A DNA stretch of 40,092 nt from an uncultured Lachnospiraceae bacterium (GTDB taxonomy: Bacteria; Bacillota; Clostridia; Lachnospirales; Lachnospiraceae). This document shows positions 1 to 8,061 of this stretch, piece by piece (the first letter of the stretch is position 1; the number at the start of each line of letters is the position of its first letter). The DNA is taken from contig CATJHO010000113.1 in assembly GCA_949740535.1 (NCBI GenBank), positions 1-40,092 of the forward strand. The letters run 5' to 3'. The translations under genes and the position numbers were made by a program. The notes under the pieces were generated by a model that did no database searches, had not been told where the DNA came from, and was given only the letters and a program-made list of their open reading frames with translations.

Positions 1-49
1 ACTGTTTAGTTATCAAGGTTCGTCTGTGTGCTGTCTCTTGCGACAGCTT
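1..49 (-). promoter_or_regulatory. rRNA operon leader (transcribed out of the window)
   Basis: Read on the minus strand, this stretch has a GCTGTC/GACAGC hairpin followed by CCTTGATAACTAAACA. That resembles the boxA-type antitermination leader before Gram-positive 16S genes (CTTTGAAAACTAAACA in Bacillus). It lies directly downstream of a strong promoter. The 16S gene itself would be beyond position 1 and is not seen; that it is there is inference. Confidence 0.6.
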
Positions 50-53
50 TTAC

Positions 54-118
54 ATATTACCACGCCTTTTTACTTCTGTCAACACCTTTTTTCCTTTTTC
101 TATAAATTTTTTTAACTT
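54..118 (-). promoter_or_regulatory. Strong rrn-type promoter with UP element
   Basis: The -35 TTGACA (77-82) and -10 TAATAT (54-59) are separated by exactly 17 bp. Upstream, positions 83-118 form an A/T-rich tract (A-runs on the minus strand) like an UP element. Transcription would start near 47 and run left. A small reading frame (50-208) overlaps this region and is treated as spurious. Confidence 0.65.
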
Positions 119-209
119 CTGTTTTTCTGCCTTTGTAACGACTCTTAACACAGGCCCTGTACACTCTTTTCGCGGCTGTTTTCCAGCCGTCCGGACTATT
201 GAAGTCATT

Positions 210-779
210 TTACAAAAACAGCAGCAAAAGGTTTTTCCGGTAAATCCAGGACAGCAGGTTACTGTCTGCAATCATCCAGAGCAGCTGTCCGCCTGTTTTC
301 GTTCCCGCACATACAGTCACCACAAAGAAAAAAATCCACACAAAAAGGATTCCCTCTGACAGCCCCAGAATCAGTCCGGCCCATTTATTCAGTCCATGAA
401 GAATCGGAAGCTTCGCCACAATCCCCAAAGAAAACACAATCCCCTGTACCAGAACTCCTGCCAGAAGAAATGTAATCAAAAATGCTGCTGCCTGCAGGGC
501 CATATCTGCCAGGTATCCGCTTGCTGCTTCTTCCAGCCCAATGACCTCCATAGCCTCTATAATATTCAAATCGCTGGATGCAATCCCATTTTGAAGCACC
601 CGGTATACAGCTGTCTTTTCCTTTAAAAAATTCATAATATAGGGAGATACTGTGGATGCTGCCGCCAGCGTAAGTACCATACTTATGATTCCTACTGATT
701 TTTTGATAAACCCCTTCCGATGTCCGTCCCATGCTGATAATAGAATAAATCCCACTACTGCCACCGCCAGCCAGTTCAT
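210..779 (-). CDS. CvpA family membrane protein
   Basis: A 189-residue integral membrane protein starting MNWLAVAVVGF. Hydrophobic segments lie near residues 2-16, 28-46, 96-122 and 136-158, and a basic HRKGFIKK stretch after helix 1 is typical of the CvpA/colicin V production family. Family members are small membrane proteins with a poorly defined role, often near division, envelope or purine genes. I chose the internal ATG at 779 because AGGAG precedes it at good spacing and the 55 residues upstream look non-coding. It is the last gene of the cluster with the DUF5711 and LysM genes (58 bp gap). The rrn promoter follows it. Family call is good, function unknown. Confidence 0.75.
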   Translation of the reverse strand: MNWLAVAVVGFILLSAWDGHRKGFIKKSVGIISMVLTLAAASTVSPYIMNFLKEKTAVYRVLQNGIASSDLNIIEAMEVIGLEEAASGYLADMALQAAAFLITFLLAGVLVQGIVFSLGIVAKLPILHGLNKWAGLILGLSEGILFVWIFFFVVTVCAGTKTGGQLLWMIADSNLLSWIYRKNLLLLFL

Positions 780-837
780 ATTCTTTCGTTCTCCTGTATT
801 CCCACACACATCCTCCTGCTGAGGATGATTTTTAAAC

Positions 838-2034
838 CTATTTAAGCTTAATCTCTTCCGTCCTGTCGGAAAAAACCAATACGAGTTTCCGAAACGCAGA
901 GCCTCTGTAAATATCCGCCAGCGTTCCGTCAAACATTCCGGCATATTTTAAAGTTCCCTGCCTGCTGTAAATCTCACATTCATTTTCATTAAAAAGAATC
1001 AGATTATCTCCCGACATCTTTATCTGATTATATGCAAAATTCGTTTCCTGATTCAATACCAGATTTCCGGATGTATCGTACAAATGGACTTCGTATCTTG
1101 CGCTTTCTTTTCCAGTTCCCTCTACAACCAGGCCCACGTTTCCGGATCCAAAAAAGATACTTTTAATCTCTTCGCTTTCCGTAACCGCTGCTTTCTCTTC
1201 TGGTATCTCTTTTCCTTCAAAGTATAAAATCCCCTGATCGGATACCGCTGCACAGATGCTGTCACCTAAATATTTTATCCTGGGAATCATTGTATTTTCA
1301 TAGACCTTAGAAGCAACAATTTTATCTACAAAGTTTCCACCCACAGGTCCGAAATTATAAAACACAATACAGCTGGCAGCTGTCCCTCCCTGAATCTGAA
1401 GGTACGATACTGCCAGCTTTGCGCCATCTGAAGAAATACTGATTGCAAGAGGCTGCCCTGTCTCTTCCAGACTACATCGGGATTCTGCCAGATTATTTCC
1501 CTCTGCATCATAAAGTGAAATCCAGGAAGCTGAGCTGTCGCTGAGCAGCAGTGCTGTCACTCCCTGCGCAGATATACTGATCTGTTGTATGGGCAGCAAA
1601 GTGGTAATCTGAGTCCGAAGTCCTTCCTCATCAAACACATAGACTTCATTCCCCTGCATATCTGCTACTGCCACAGCGTTCTGGCAGATATCTGCCATAG
1701 GCCTCTGCATATTATAGGTCTGACTCCACACAGCTTCATTTTTTAAATTCACGCAGGACACACCATCCCGGCTGTATTTTAAAATCTTCCCATTGTATTC
1801 TGCATATTGTGTGTTCAAAGTATCGGTCCGCTGGTTCGTGGAAAGGATCTCATAAGTCGTATAAGTTTTGTATCTGCTCCAGGACCACATTCCAAAAATA
1901 AGCGCTGCCGCAACCGCCACACATATAAATCCCTTGAAGCCGATTCCGGCCCGGTGGCGGAACAATTTTGCTTTATAATCCTTCATATCCTCCGCTGCTT
2001 CCGGAGTCTTGTAAAGCTGTGTAATTTTTGCCAT
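838..2034 (-). CDS. DUF5711 family membrane-anchored protein
   Basis: A 398-residue protein with a short basic cytoplasmic N-terminus, one membrane helix (about residues 34-52) and a large extracellular part. That part is built from recurring short strands (for example VYVFDEEG, ISLYDAEGN, VHLYDTSGN), suggesting a beta-propeller. This matches the DUF5711 family of Firmicutes; no enzymatic motif is visible. Start is the ATG at 2034, preceded by AAAGGA about seven bases upstream; 18 further upstream codons are open but lack a site. It sits 59 bp after the LysM gene and 58 bp before the CvpA gene, all on one strand, so the three are probably co-transcribed. A role in envelope assembly or sensing is inference. 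Confidence 0.7.
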   Translation of the reverse strand: MAKITQLYKTPEAAEDMKDYKAKLFRHRAGIGFKGFICVAVAAALIFGMWSWSRYKTYTTYEILSTNQRTDTLNTQYAEYNGKILKYSRDGVSCVNLKNEAVWSQTYNMQRPMADICQNAVAVADMQGNEVYVFDEEGLRTQITTLLPIQQISISAQGVTALLLSDSSASWISLYDAEGNNLAESRCSLEETGQPLAISISSDGAKLAVSYLQIQGGTAASCIVFYNFGPVGGNFVDKIVASKVYENTMIPRIKYLGDSICAAVSDQGILYFEGKEIPEEKAAVTESEEIKSIFFGSGNVGLVVEGTGKESARYEVHLYDTSGNLVLNQETNFAYNQIKMSGDNLILFNENECEIYSRQGTLKYAGMFDGTLADIYRGSAFRKLVLVFSDRTEEIKLK

Positions 2035-2093
2035 ACCCTTATCCTTTGACTGTACCGCCCGATGGTTTCGGATTCTATGATAACACAATTTTC

Positions 2094-3329
2094 TTAAGGA
2101 AGCAAAAGTTTTTGCCCTACCAGAATATGATTTACATCTTTAATCTTATTCAGACTGCAGATTTCATCAATTTTGTCATCCCGCCCGTATACTTTTCTGC
2201 TGATTTTTAAAAGTGTATCTCCCTTTTCAACCGTATAAGTCTCTGGTACGGAAATCACATTCTGGCTGAGGGCTTCCTCCGCTGTTTCCGGTTCCGGCTC
2301 TGGCTCTGGTTCTGGTTCTGGTTCTGGCTCCGGCTCTGGTTCTGGCTCTGCCTCCACCGGTTCATTCTCTTCCGGCTCCTCACTGCCTGCCTCTTTCACT
2401 CCCTGCTCCAGCGCCTTTGCGTTTTCCTCCTCTGCTGCCTTGGCAAGCTGCGAATCTCCTTCCTCCATCCAGCTGTTTTCCTGTTCTGCAAAAACCTGCT
2501 CGTCCTGTTTTTCCAGACTCTGGGAAATTTCGCTCAAGGTCAGTTCCAGCCCTTCCATTTTTTCATAATTATTGATCAGCGTAATTCCAATTACCAGTAC
2601 CACCATTACCAGAAATGTACTGGCCGTATACAAAAACGTCATTACTCGTTTCTGGCCGGATAATTCCTTCTTTTCCTGCACCAGTGAACGAAAGCTCTGA
2701 GCTGCCCGATCCTCAAATTCTTCGGTGGTCTCAATGCTCTCTCCTGCCCCCGTATCAACCATATAGCGCTGCATGGCCTCATTCCGCTCATAGAAAATAT
2801 AGTAACCCTTCTGCCGGTTCAATCGCCCGCTTTCATAGGCAAAAAAATCTTCTTCTCCCTCTACTGGCTCTGCTACCATGAGAATCTTGTCCACTCCGCC
2901 GAACTGGTTGATGTGAACCTTTAAAAGCCCTGCATCCAGTTCCACAGGATATCCCGGTATAGATAAAAACCATCCCAATACATCCTGTTTTGCAAAGTAT
3001 TCTTTGATGGTCTCATATATTTCTCCCCAGGTCTCATCGGTAAAGGGAATTTTCCCGCCATAAGCCACGCTCTCTTTCAGTGCTATGGCGCTTTTGATAA
3101 ACAGATAGGGTATTCCATCCGTGCGCTTCGAATCTCCCAGCAGTACTGCTGCACTGCTCTCCATCGGCTTTTCTTTGGCAAGCTTTTTTAAATATGTAAT
3201 CACATAGTCTTCTATGTAAATTTTTCTGTTTTCCCCCGGTTCTCCAATCTGCCTGACATTCTTGGGCAGTTCCAGCTTCCTGCCTGTTCCCGTTCCCCTT
3301 GTATTTTCCTTATAAACAATTTCTATCAT
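2094..3329 (-). CDS. MPN-like domain / TM / LysM protein
   Basis: A 411-residue protein in three parts. Residues about 55-190 follow the pattern of an MPN (JAB/Mov34) fold: a hydrophobic AAVLLGD strand, a Trp at 101 before an amphipathic helix, LGWFLSIPG at 118-126, a LLKVHINQF helix, KILMVAEP, and a final GYYIFYERN. The metal-binding histidines of JAMM peptidases (HSHP) are replaced (LSIP), so it looks inactive. A membrane helix (about 230-253) leads to an acidic coiled region, an (EP)n spacer (328-348), and a C-terminal LysM domain (364-411, YTVEKGDTLLKISRKVYG). The expected topology is cytoplasmic N-terminus with LysM on peptidoglycan. It is first in the DUF5711/CvpA cluster. LysM is certain; the MPN match is by pattern only. 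Confidence 0.75.
   Translation of the reverse strand: MIEIVYKENTRGTGTGRKLELPKNVRQIGEPGENRKIYIEDYVITYLKKLAKEKPMESSAAVLLGDSKRTDGIPYLFIKSAIALKESVAYGGKIPFTDETWGEIYETIKEYFAKQDVLGWFLSIPGYPVELDAGLLKVHINQFGGVDKILMVAEPVEGEEDFFAYESGRLNRQKGYYIFYERNEAMQRYMVDTGAGESIETTEEFEDRAAQSFRSLVQEKKELSGQKRVMTFLYTASTFLVMVVLVIGITLINNYEKMEGLELTLSEISQSLEKQDEQVFAEQENSWMEEGDSQLAKAAEEENAKALEQGVKEAGSEEPEENEPVEAEPEPEPEPEPEPEPEPEPEPETAEEALSQNVISVPETYTVEKGDTLLKISRKVYGRDDKIDEICSLNKIKDVNHILVGQKLLLP
2286..2348 (-). repeat. Hexanucleotide repeat encoding (Pro-Glu)n
   Basis: About ten tandem copies of a 6 bp unit (GGTTCT/GGCTCT on the plus strand) encode the Glu-Pro spacer between the membrane helix and LysM domain. Copy-number change would alter spacer length without shifting the frame. 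Confidence 0.85.
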
Positions 3330-3478
3330 CTCTTCTCACCTCATTACCCTCTCTGAGTGCTCTCAAAAGCCTCCTGATACCCAGGGCCTGGACATGCTCT
3401 GGGTAACTAACCGAATGGTAACACAGATTTTCTGCGGGATTTGTCATTTCCTGTCAAAGGAACCGGGAATTTTTTCGA

Positions 3479-3512
3479 CATAAAAGAAGCTGACCAGTTT
3501 CTGATCAGCTTC
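3479..3512 (-). terminator. Intrinsic terminator of the transketolase operon
   Basis: On the minus strand GAAGCTGATCAG, loop AAA and CTGGTCAGCTTC form a 12 bp stem (one G-U), followed by TTTTA. It lies 29 bases past the stop codon of the C-terminal transketolase subunit. Confidence 0.9.
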
Positions 3513-3540
3513 CTCTGCTCTTATATGCTTTTACGATTGC

Positions 3541-4479
3541 TTATAAGAATTCTTTTATCTGCTCATATACGCCTGTGCCGTCCAGACGGTATTTCTCAAC
3601 CAGCTTTGCCGCAGGACCAGACTCACAGTAGGTGTCATTGATACCCAGCTTCTTCACCGGTGTCGGATGCTTCTCGCTCAGAACATCGCAGACTGCACTG
3701 CCCAGACCTCCGATTACGGAATGCTCTTCCACCGTCACTACCTTGCCGGTCTTCTTTGCTGATGCCAGAACCAGCTCCTCGTCCAGAGGCTTGATAGTAT
3801 GGATATTGATCACTTCTGCCGAAATGCCGTCAGCCGCCAGCTTCTCTGCTGCTTCCATCGCACTGTTTACACAGAGACCCGTTGCAACGATGGTTACATC
3901 CTTACCCTCTCTCAGCACAATTCCCTTGCCAATCTCAAATTTATAGGTCTCTTCATCGTTGAATACCGGCACTGCCATTCTGCCAAACCGCAGATACACA
4001 GGTCCCACATACTCTGCCGCTGCCTTTACGGCTGCTCTTGCTTCCACGTCATCCGCCGGATTGATAATCACCATACCCGGAATCGTACGCATCAAGGCAA
4101 TATCCTCATTGCACTGATGAGTAGCCCCATCCTCGCCAACCGAAATGCCTGCATGGGTAGCTCCAATCTTTACATTCAGATGGGGATATCCCACCGCATT
4201 ACGGACCTGCTCAAAGGCACGTCCTGCTGCAAACATGGCAAAGGAACTGCAGAAAGGAATCTTTCCTGTAGTTGCAACACCTGCTGCAATACTCATCATA
4301 TTACATTCTGCGATACCACAGTCAAAGAAACGTTCCGGAAATGCTTTCTTAAATACGCCGGTCTTTGTCGCACCTGCCAGGTCAGCATCCAGTACCAGTA
4401 CGTTGGGGTTCTCCTCCCCAAGAGCTTTTAACGCGTTACCATAGCTTTCTCTTGTTGCAATCTTCTTTACTTCTGACAT
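3541..4479 (-). CDS. Transketolase, C-terminal subunit
   Basis: A 312-residue protein with the pyrimidine-binding and C-terminal domains of transketolase as a separate chain. The catalytic Glu is in GIAECN (E58), followed by MMSIAAGVATTG and the GEDGATHQCNEDIA segment (115-127) that helps form the active site. With the N-terminal subunit it would make a thiamine-diphosphate enzyme moving two-carbon units between sugar phosphates in the non-oxidative pentose phosphate pathway. Its ATG lies 13 bp inside the N-terminal subunit gene, implying coupled translation. A DXS-like alternative is unlikely because DXS is one chain. Split transketolases are common in Clostridia and archaea. Confidence 0.93.
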   Translation of the reverse strand: MSEVKKIATRESYGNALKALGEENPNVLVLDADLAGATKTGVFKKAFPERFFDCGIAECNMMSIAAGVATTGKIPFCSSFAMFAAGRAFEQVRNAVGYPHLNVKIGATHAGISVGEDGATHQCNEDIALMRTIPGMVIINPADDVEARAAVKAAAEYVGPVYLRFGRMAVPVFNDEETYKFEIGKGIVLREGKDVTIVATGLCVNSAMEAAEKLAADGISAEVINIHTIKPLDEELVLASAKKTGKVVTVEEHSVIGGLGSAVCDVLSEKHPTPVKKLGINDTYCESGPAAKLVEKYRLDGTGVYEQIKEFL

Positions 4480-5303
4480 AATGCTTCACCTGCCTTCTCT
4501 AATTCTGCCATTGCGGCTGCATACTGCTCATCATTGGGCGCGGAGCCATGCCATGACGCATTGTTCTCCATGAAGGAAACGCCTTTGCCCTTAATGGTCT
4601 TCATAATAATAACCACGGGCTGTCCCTTAATGGTCTTTGCCTCATCAAAAGCTGATTTCAGCTGGTCAAAATCATGACCGTCAATGCTGATGGTATGGAA
4701 GCCAAAGGCCTCAAACTTCTCCGGAATCGGATAAGGAGAGTTAACCTCCTCAATGGTTCCGTCAATCTGCAGATTGTTGTTATCAACAATTACACAAAGA
4801 TTATCCAGCTTCTTGGCGCTTGCAAACATAGCAGCCTCCCAGACCTGGCCCTCCTGAAGCTCGCCGTCTCCCAGAAGTGTGTATACACGATAGCTGTCAC
4901 CAAAAGTCTTAGCGGAAAGAGCCATGCCGACAGCCGCGGAAATTCCCTGTCCCAGAGAACCGCTGGACATATCCAGTCCCGGCGTATGCTGCATACAGGG
5001 ATGTCCCTGCAGATGAGAGCCGATATGGCGGAGTGTGGTCATATCCTCCTTGGGGAAGAAGCCCCGCTCTGCCAGAGCCGCGTACAGTCCCGGAGCTGTA
5101 TGGCCCTTGGAAAGTACAAAACGGTCTCTGTCTGCCTTCTTCGGGTCCTTCGGATCGATATTCAGCTCTTCAAAATACAGATATGTAAACACATCTGCTG
5201 CTGATAAAGACCCGCCCGGATGTCCGGACTTTGCACTGTGAACGGCTGTAACGATGCTCTTGCGGACTTCGTTTGCCGTCTTTTGAAGTTCTAACTTAGT
5301 CAT
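4467..5303 (-). CDS. Transketolase, N-terminal subunit
   Basis: A 278-residue thiamine-diphosphate-binding subunit. SGHPGGSLS (26-34) and KGHTAPG (66-72) are the conserved His-containing loops, and GDGELQEGQVWEA...VDNNN (145-177) is the TPP/Mg motif. It pairs with the downstream gene, overlapping it by 13 bp. Start is the ATG at 5303, preceded by AAGGTGG at good spacing; an upstream in-frame extension lacks a site. A 17-bp-spaced promoter lies about 96 bp upstream. The cytoplasmic heterodimer links glycolysis (pfkA and pgi are also in this window) with pentose phosphates. Confidence 0.93.
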   Translation of the reverse strand: MTKLELQKTANEVRKSIVTAVHSAKSGHPGGSLSAADVFTYLYFEELNIDPKDPKKADRDRFVLSKGHTAPGLYAALAERGFFPKEDMTTLRHIGSHLQGHPCMQHTPGLDMSSGSLGQGISAAVGMALSAKTFGDSYRVYTLLGDGELQEGQVWEAAMFASAKKLDNLCVIVDNNNLQIDGTIEEVNSPYPIPEKFEAFGFHTISIDGHDFDQLKSAFDEAKTIKGQPVVIIMKTIKGKGVSFMENNASWHGSAPNDEQYAAAMAELEKAGEALCQK

Positions 5304-5398
5304 GTTTGTCCCACCTTTTATAATATTTTTAAAGAATCCTGTCTGTATCACCGGATATACGTCTGTACTCTCCGCGTGATACCAAAATCTCTTCTTAT

Positions 5399-5427
5399 AG
5401 TATACCCAGAGAAAGAAACGGGGTCAA
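5399..5427 (-). promoter_or_regulatory. Promoter of the transketolase operon
   Basis: TTGACC (5422-5427), 17 bp, TATACT (5399-5404). The predicted transcript has a roughly 90-base leader before the N-terminal subunit. Confidence 0.75.
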
Positions 5428-5500
5428 GCTGTTCTTAATGAAAATTCTCCTAATTCAGCCCGCATTGTAACAGTTCAGGCCCCAGCCTGCCACCTGTCAT

Positions 5501-6097
5501 TTACAGCTCCACACGGCCTTCCAGAGCCCGCAGAAGCGTCACCTCGTCGATATACTCCAGATCCCCGCCCACCGGCACGCCGCTGGCTATCCTTGTAACC
5601 AGAATCCCCGCAGGCTTAATCAGCTTGCTGATATACATAGCCGTCGTCTCTCCCTCCAGGCTGGAATTGGTGGCAATAATAACCTCCTCCACCTCTCCCT
5701 GCAGTCTGGCCATCAGTTCTTTCAGGCGGATATCCCCCGGCCCGATTCCCAGCATGGGAGAAATTGCCCCGTGAAGTACATGGTAGACCCCCTCAAACCT
5801 TCCGGTCTTCTCATAAGCTGCCAGATCACGGGTATTCTCCACCACCATAATCTGCCTGGCATTCCGTTTGGGATTGCTGCAGATAGGGCAGAGCTCCTGA
5901 TCTGTCATGGTAAAGCACTGTCTGCAGTAACGGACATTTTTCTTGGCGTCCACAACAGCCTCTGACAGAGCCTGCACCTTTTCTATGGGCATATTTACAA
6001 TGTGGAAAGCCAGCCGCTGGGCAGTCTTGCTTCCAATTCCCGGCAGTGCGGAAAGCTGCTCAATTAATCTGCTGATTTGACTCCCATAGTAATCCAT
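5501..6097 (-). CDS. recR: Recombination mediator protein RecR
   Basis: A 198-residue protein of the standard RecR size. It has a helix-hairpin-helix (LPGIGSKTAQRLA, 18-30), a four-Cys zinc site (C58, C61, C70, C73) and a Toprim domain from about residue 80 (VVENTRDL, then ATNSSLEGETTAMYI). RecR works with RecF and RecO to load RecA on gapped DNA. Its ATG overlaps the ybaB stop by one base (TGATG), so translation is coupled. The dnaX-ybaB-recR order is widely conserved in bacteria, which confirms the assignment. Confidence 0.97.
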   Translation of the reverse strand: MDYYGSQISRLIEQLSALPGIGSKTAQRLAFHIVNMPIEKVQALSEAVVDAKKNVRYCRQCFTMTDQELCPICSNPKRNARQIMVVENTRDLAAYEKTGRFEGVYHVLHGAISPMLGIGPGDIRLKELMARLQGEVEEVIIATNSSLEGETTAMYISKLIKPAGILVTRIASGVPVGGDLEYIDEVTLLRALEGRVEL

Positions 6098-6450
6098 CAG
6101 AAGGGAAGTCCTCCGCCCAGACCTCCGGTCAGCTTCGCCATCACTGCCGCAGAATCCTCTTCCATCTGGCGGAATGCCTGATTGGCCGCAGCCATAATCA
6201 AATCCTCCAACATTTCAATGTCATCCGGATCTACCACTTCTTCTGCAAGCTTTACCTTCGTGATCTCTTTTTTGCCGGATACTGTAACCTCCACAGCCCC
6301 GCCGCCTGCAGCTGCCGTATATTCCTTTTCCTCCAGCTCTTTCTTGCTCTCCTCCATCTGGCGCTGCATCCGCTGCGCCTGCTTCATCAGGTTGTTCATA
6401 TTTCCCGGCATACCCATTCCGCCTCCGGGAAATCCGCCTCTCTTCGCCAT
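6097..6450 (-). CDS. YbaB/EbfC family nucleoid-associated protein
   Basis: A 117-residue small DNA-binding protein. It has a Gly/Met-rich N-terminus (GGFPGGGMGMPGNM), a long charged helix (QRMQRQMEESKKELEEKEY), then the core AVEVTVSGKKEITKVKL and DLIMAAANQAF. YbaB dimers bind DNA without strong sequence specificity and are encoded between dnaX and recR in most bacteria, as here. AGGAGG lies just upstream of the ATG. The stop overlaps the recR start. Confidence 0.95.
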   Translation of the reverse strand: MAKRGGFPGGGMGMPGNMNNLMKQAQRMQRQMEESKKELEEKEYTAAAGGGAVEVTVSGKKEITKVKLAEEVVDPDDIEMLEDLIMAAANQAFRQMEEDSAAVMAKLTGGLGGGLPF

Positions 6451-6476
6451 TCTGCAAATCCTCCTTATTCTCTTTT

Positions 6477-8048
6477 TTATTCCTCTTCTATCTCAATCTC
6501 CATATGGATGATTTGTTCCATGTCAATAATTCCCACATCCGCATGTGGATCATCTTCTCTGGATGCAATCACCAGTTCTATCGTTTTCCCTGTGGCTTTC
6601 TCAATAACTGCCTGAATCTCTGCCATATGCTCCGGCTCTTTCAGAAACGCCTCTCCTGTCGAAGAAGCGGCGAGAATCTCCAGGCGGTTATCTCCCAGCC
6701 CTTTTAAGCCGGCATCCTTCAAATAAGTCCGAATCAGCGGGTGAAGTCTGCTCACAATATTATACCAGCTTTTCACCACTGCCTGCACATCCTCCGGCAG
6801 GGCTTTTGGCGCAGCCGGCGGGGCCTGAGGGGCACGATCCGCCAAGCTGCCGGTATCCTGTGCAGAAGCTCTTACAGCAGGAGCAGCAGCTATTCCTTCT
6901 TCCATCTGCTTCTCCAATGCGCGTATCCGATCCAGCAGTGCATCCACATTTGTCTCCATGGCCGGTCTGCAAAGCTTGATGAAGGCCACCTCCAGCAGCA
7001 CCCGCTTCTGGGAAGCATAGCGGATCTGCTCACTCAGATCCGAAAAAATACGAATGTACCGCATCAGTGTATCCATTTCCACCATCTGCGCCTCTTCCCG
7101 CAGCCAAGCCAAATGTTCTGTGGACACATCCAGAACATCCTCCATGCCCTCTGAACCTTTGAGCAGAAGAAGATTGCGCAGATACAGAATGAAACCGTTG
7201 ACAAACTGTCCCAAATCTCTTCCCTGAAGCACCAGATCCTCGATCTGTCCGACAATTCCCACCAGATCCTCCTCCATGGTCCGCCGCAGAAGGCTGCTGT
7301 GTACTTCCATATCCACAGCTCCCAGAACATCCAGTACACGATCGTAAGTCAGCTCCTGATCCAGATAAAAGGAAATGCATTTGTCCAGCAGGCTTAAGGC
7401 ATCCCGCATAGAGCCGTCCGCCGCTTTGGCGATATAGCGCAGCGCTTTTTTTTCCGCCGAGGCCCCTTCCGCCTCTGTCAGCTCCGCCAGGCGGGCCGTA
7501 ATGGTTTCCACAGTAATCCGCCGGAAATCATACCGCTGGCAGCGGGAAAGTATCGTAGGCAGGATCTTATGGAGCTCTGTGGTTGCCAGAATGAAGATTA
7601 CATAGGAAGGCGGCTCTTCCAGGGTCTTTAGAAGCGCGTTAAATGCTGCTGGGGAAAGCATATGCACCTCGTCGATAATATAGACCTTGTACTTTCCTTC
7701 TGTGGGCGGATAAGCTGTCTCCTCCCGGATCTGACGGACACTATCAACGCCATTATTGGAAGCCGCATCAATCTCCATCACATTCATAGAAGTGCCTGCC
7801 GCAATGGAACGGCAGGCATCACACTCCCCACAGGGATTTCCGTCAATGGGATGCTCACAGTTGACAGCTTTTGCCAGTATCTTGGCAATGGTCGTCTTCC
7901 CGGTACCTCTGGTGCCGCAGAACAGATAGGCATGGCCGATCCGTTCTGCTCTGATCTGATTTTTCAGTGTTGTTACAATATGGTCCTGTCCCTTTACATC
8001 CTCAAAGGTTACAGGGCGGTACTTCCGGTAGATGGCCAAATAAGACAT
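6477..8048 (-). CDS. dnaX: DNA polymerase III subunit gamma/tau
   Basis: A 523-residue clamp-loader ATPase. The N-terminal AAA+ module has Walker A GTRGTGKTT (45-53), a zinc knuckle (C64, C73, C76, C79), Walker B YIIDEVHM (123-130) and the SRC arginine finger (168-170). The C-terminal third has an Ala/Pro linker and a tau-like domain ending in an acidic tail. It loads the sliding clamp and couples the replisome. It follows pfkA by 13 bp and precedes ybaB-recR, so all four are probably one unit from the pfkA promoter. An A8 run at codons 199-201 resembles a slippery site but is too early to make a functional gamma. Confidence 0.97.
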   Translation of the reverse strand: MSYLAIYRKYRPVTFEDVKGQDHIVTTLKNQIRAERIGHAYLFCGTRGTGKTTIAKILAKAVNCEHPIDGNPCGECDACRSIAAGTSMNVMEIDAASNNGVDSVRQIREETAYPPTEGKYKVYIIDEVHMLSPAAFNALLKTLEEPPSYVIFILATTELHKILPTILSRCQRYDFRRITVETITARLAELTEAEGASAEKKALRYIAKAADGSMRDALSLLDKCISFYLDQELTYDRVLDVLGAVDMEVHSSLLRRTMEEDLVGIVGQIEDLVLQGRDLGQFVNGFILYLRNLLLLKGSEGMEDVLDVSTEHLAWLREEAQMVEMDTLMRYIRIFSDLSEQIRYASQKRVLLEVAFIKLCRPAMETNVDALLDRIRALEKQMEEGIAAAPAVRASAQDTGSLADRAPQAPPAAPKALPEDVQAVVKSWYNIVSRLHPLIRTYLKDAGLKGLGDNRLEILAASSTGEAFLKEPEHMAEIQAVIEKATGKTIELVIASREDDPHADVGIIDMEQIIHMEIEIEEE

Positions 8049-8061
8049 CTGTCAATCTCTC

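Noticed and set aside
50-208. A 52-codon minus-strand frame after the CvpA gene
   Set aside because: It has no ribosome binding site and covers a full rrn-type promoter with UP tract and start site; the basic Lys-rich end comes from the A-rich DNA.
3330-3478. Sigma-H promoter before the LysM gene (AGGAAAT and GAAAAT)
   Set aside because: The -10 has a mismatch and the spacing is 10, shorter than usual; a plain sigma-A promoter is not convincing either, so none is annotated.
3799-4431. Plus-strand open frame opposite the transketolase C-terminal subunit
   Set aside because: Shadow of a well-conserved gene with no site for translation.
5440-5500. Terminator after recR
   Set aside because: Only a 5 bp CAGGC/GCCTG stem without a U-tract; too weak to call.
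7430-7465. A8 run in dnaX as a programmed frameshift for gamma
   Set aside because: It lies at codons 199-201, within the ATPase module; known dnaX slippery sites are after domain III, and no stimulatory stem was evident.
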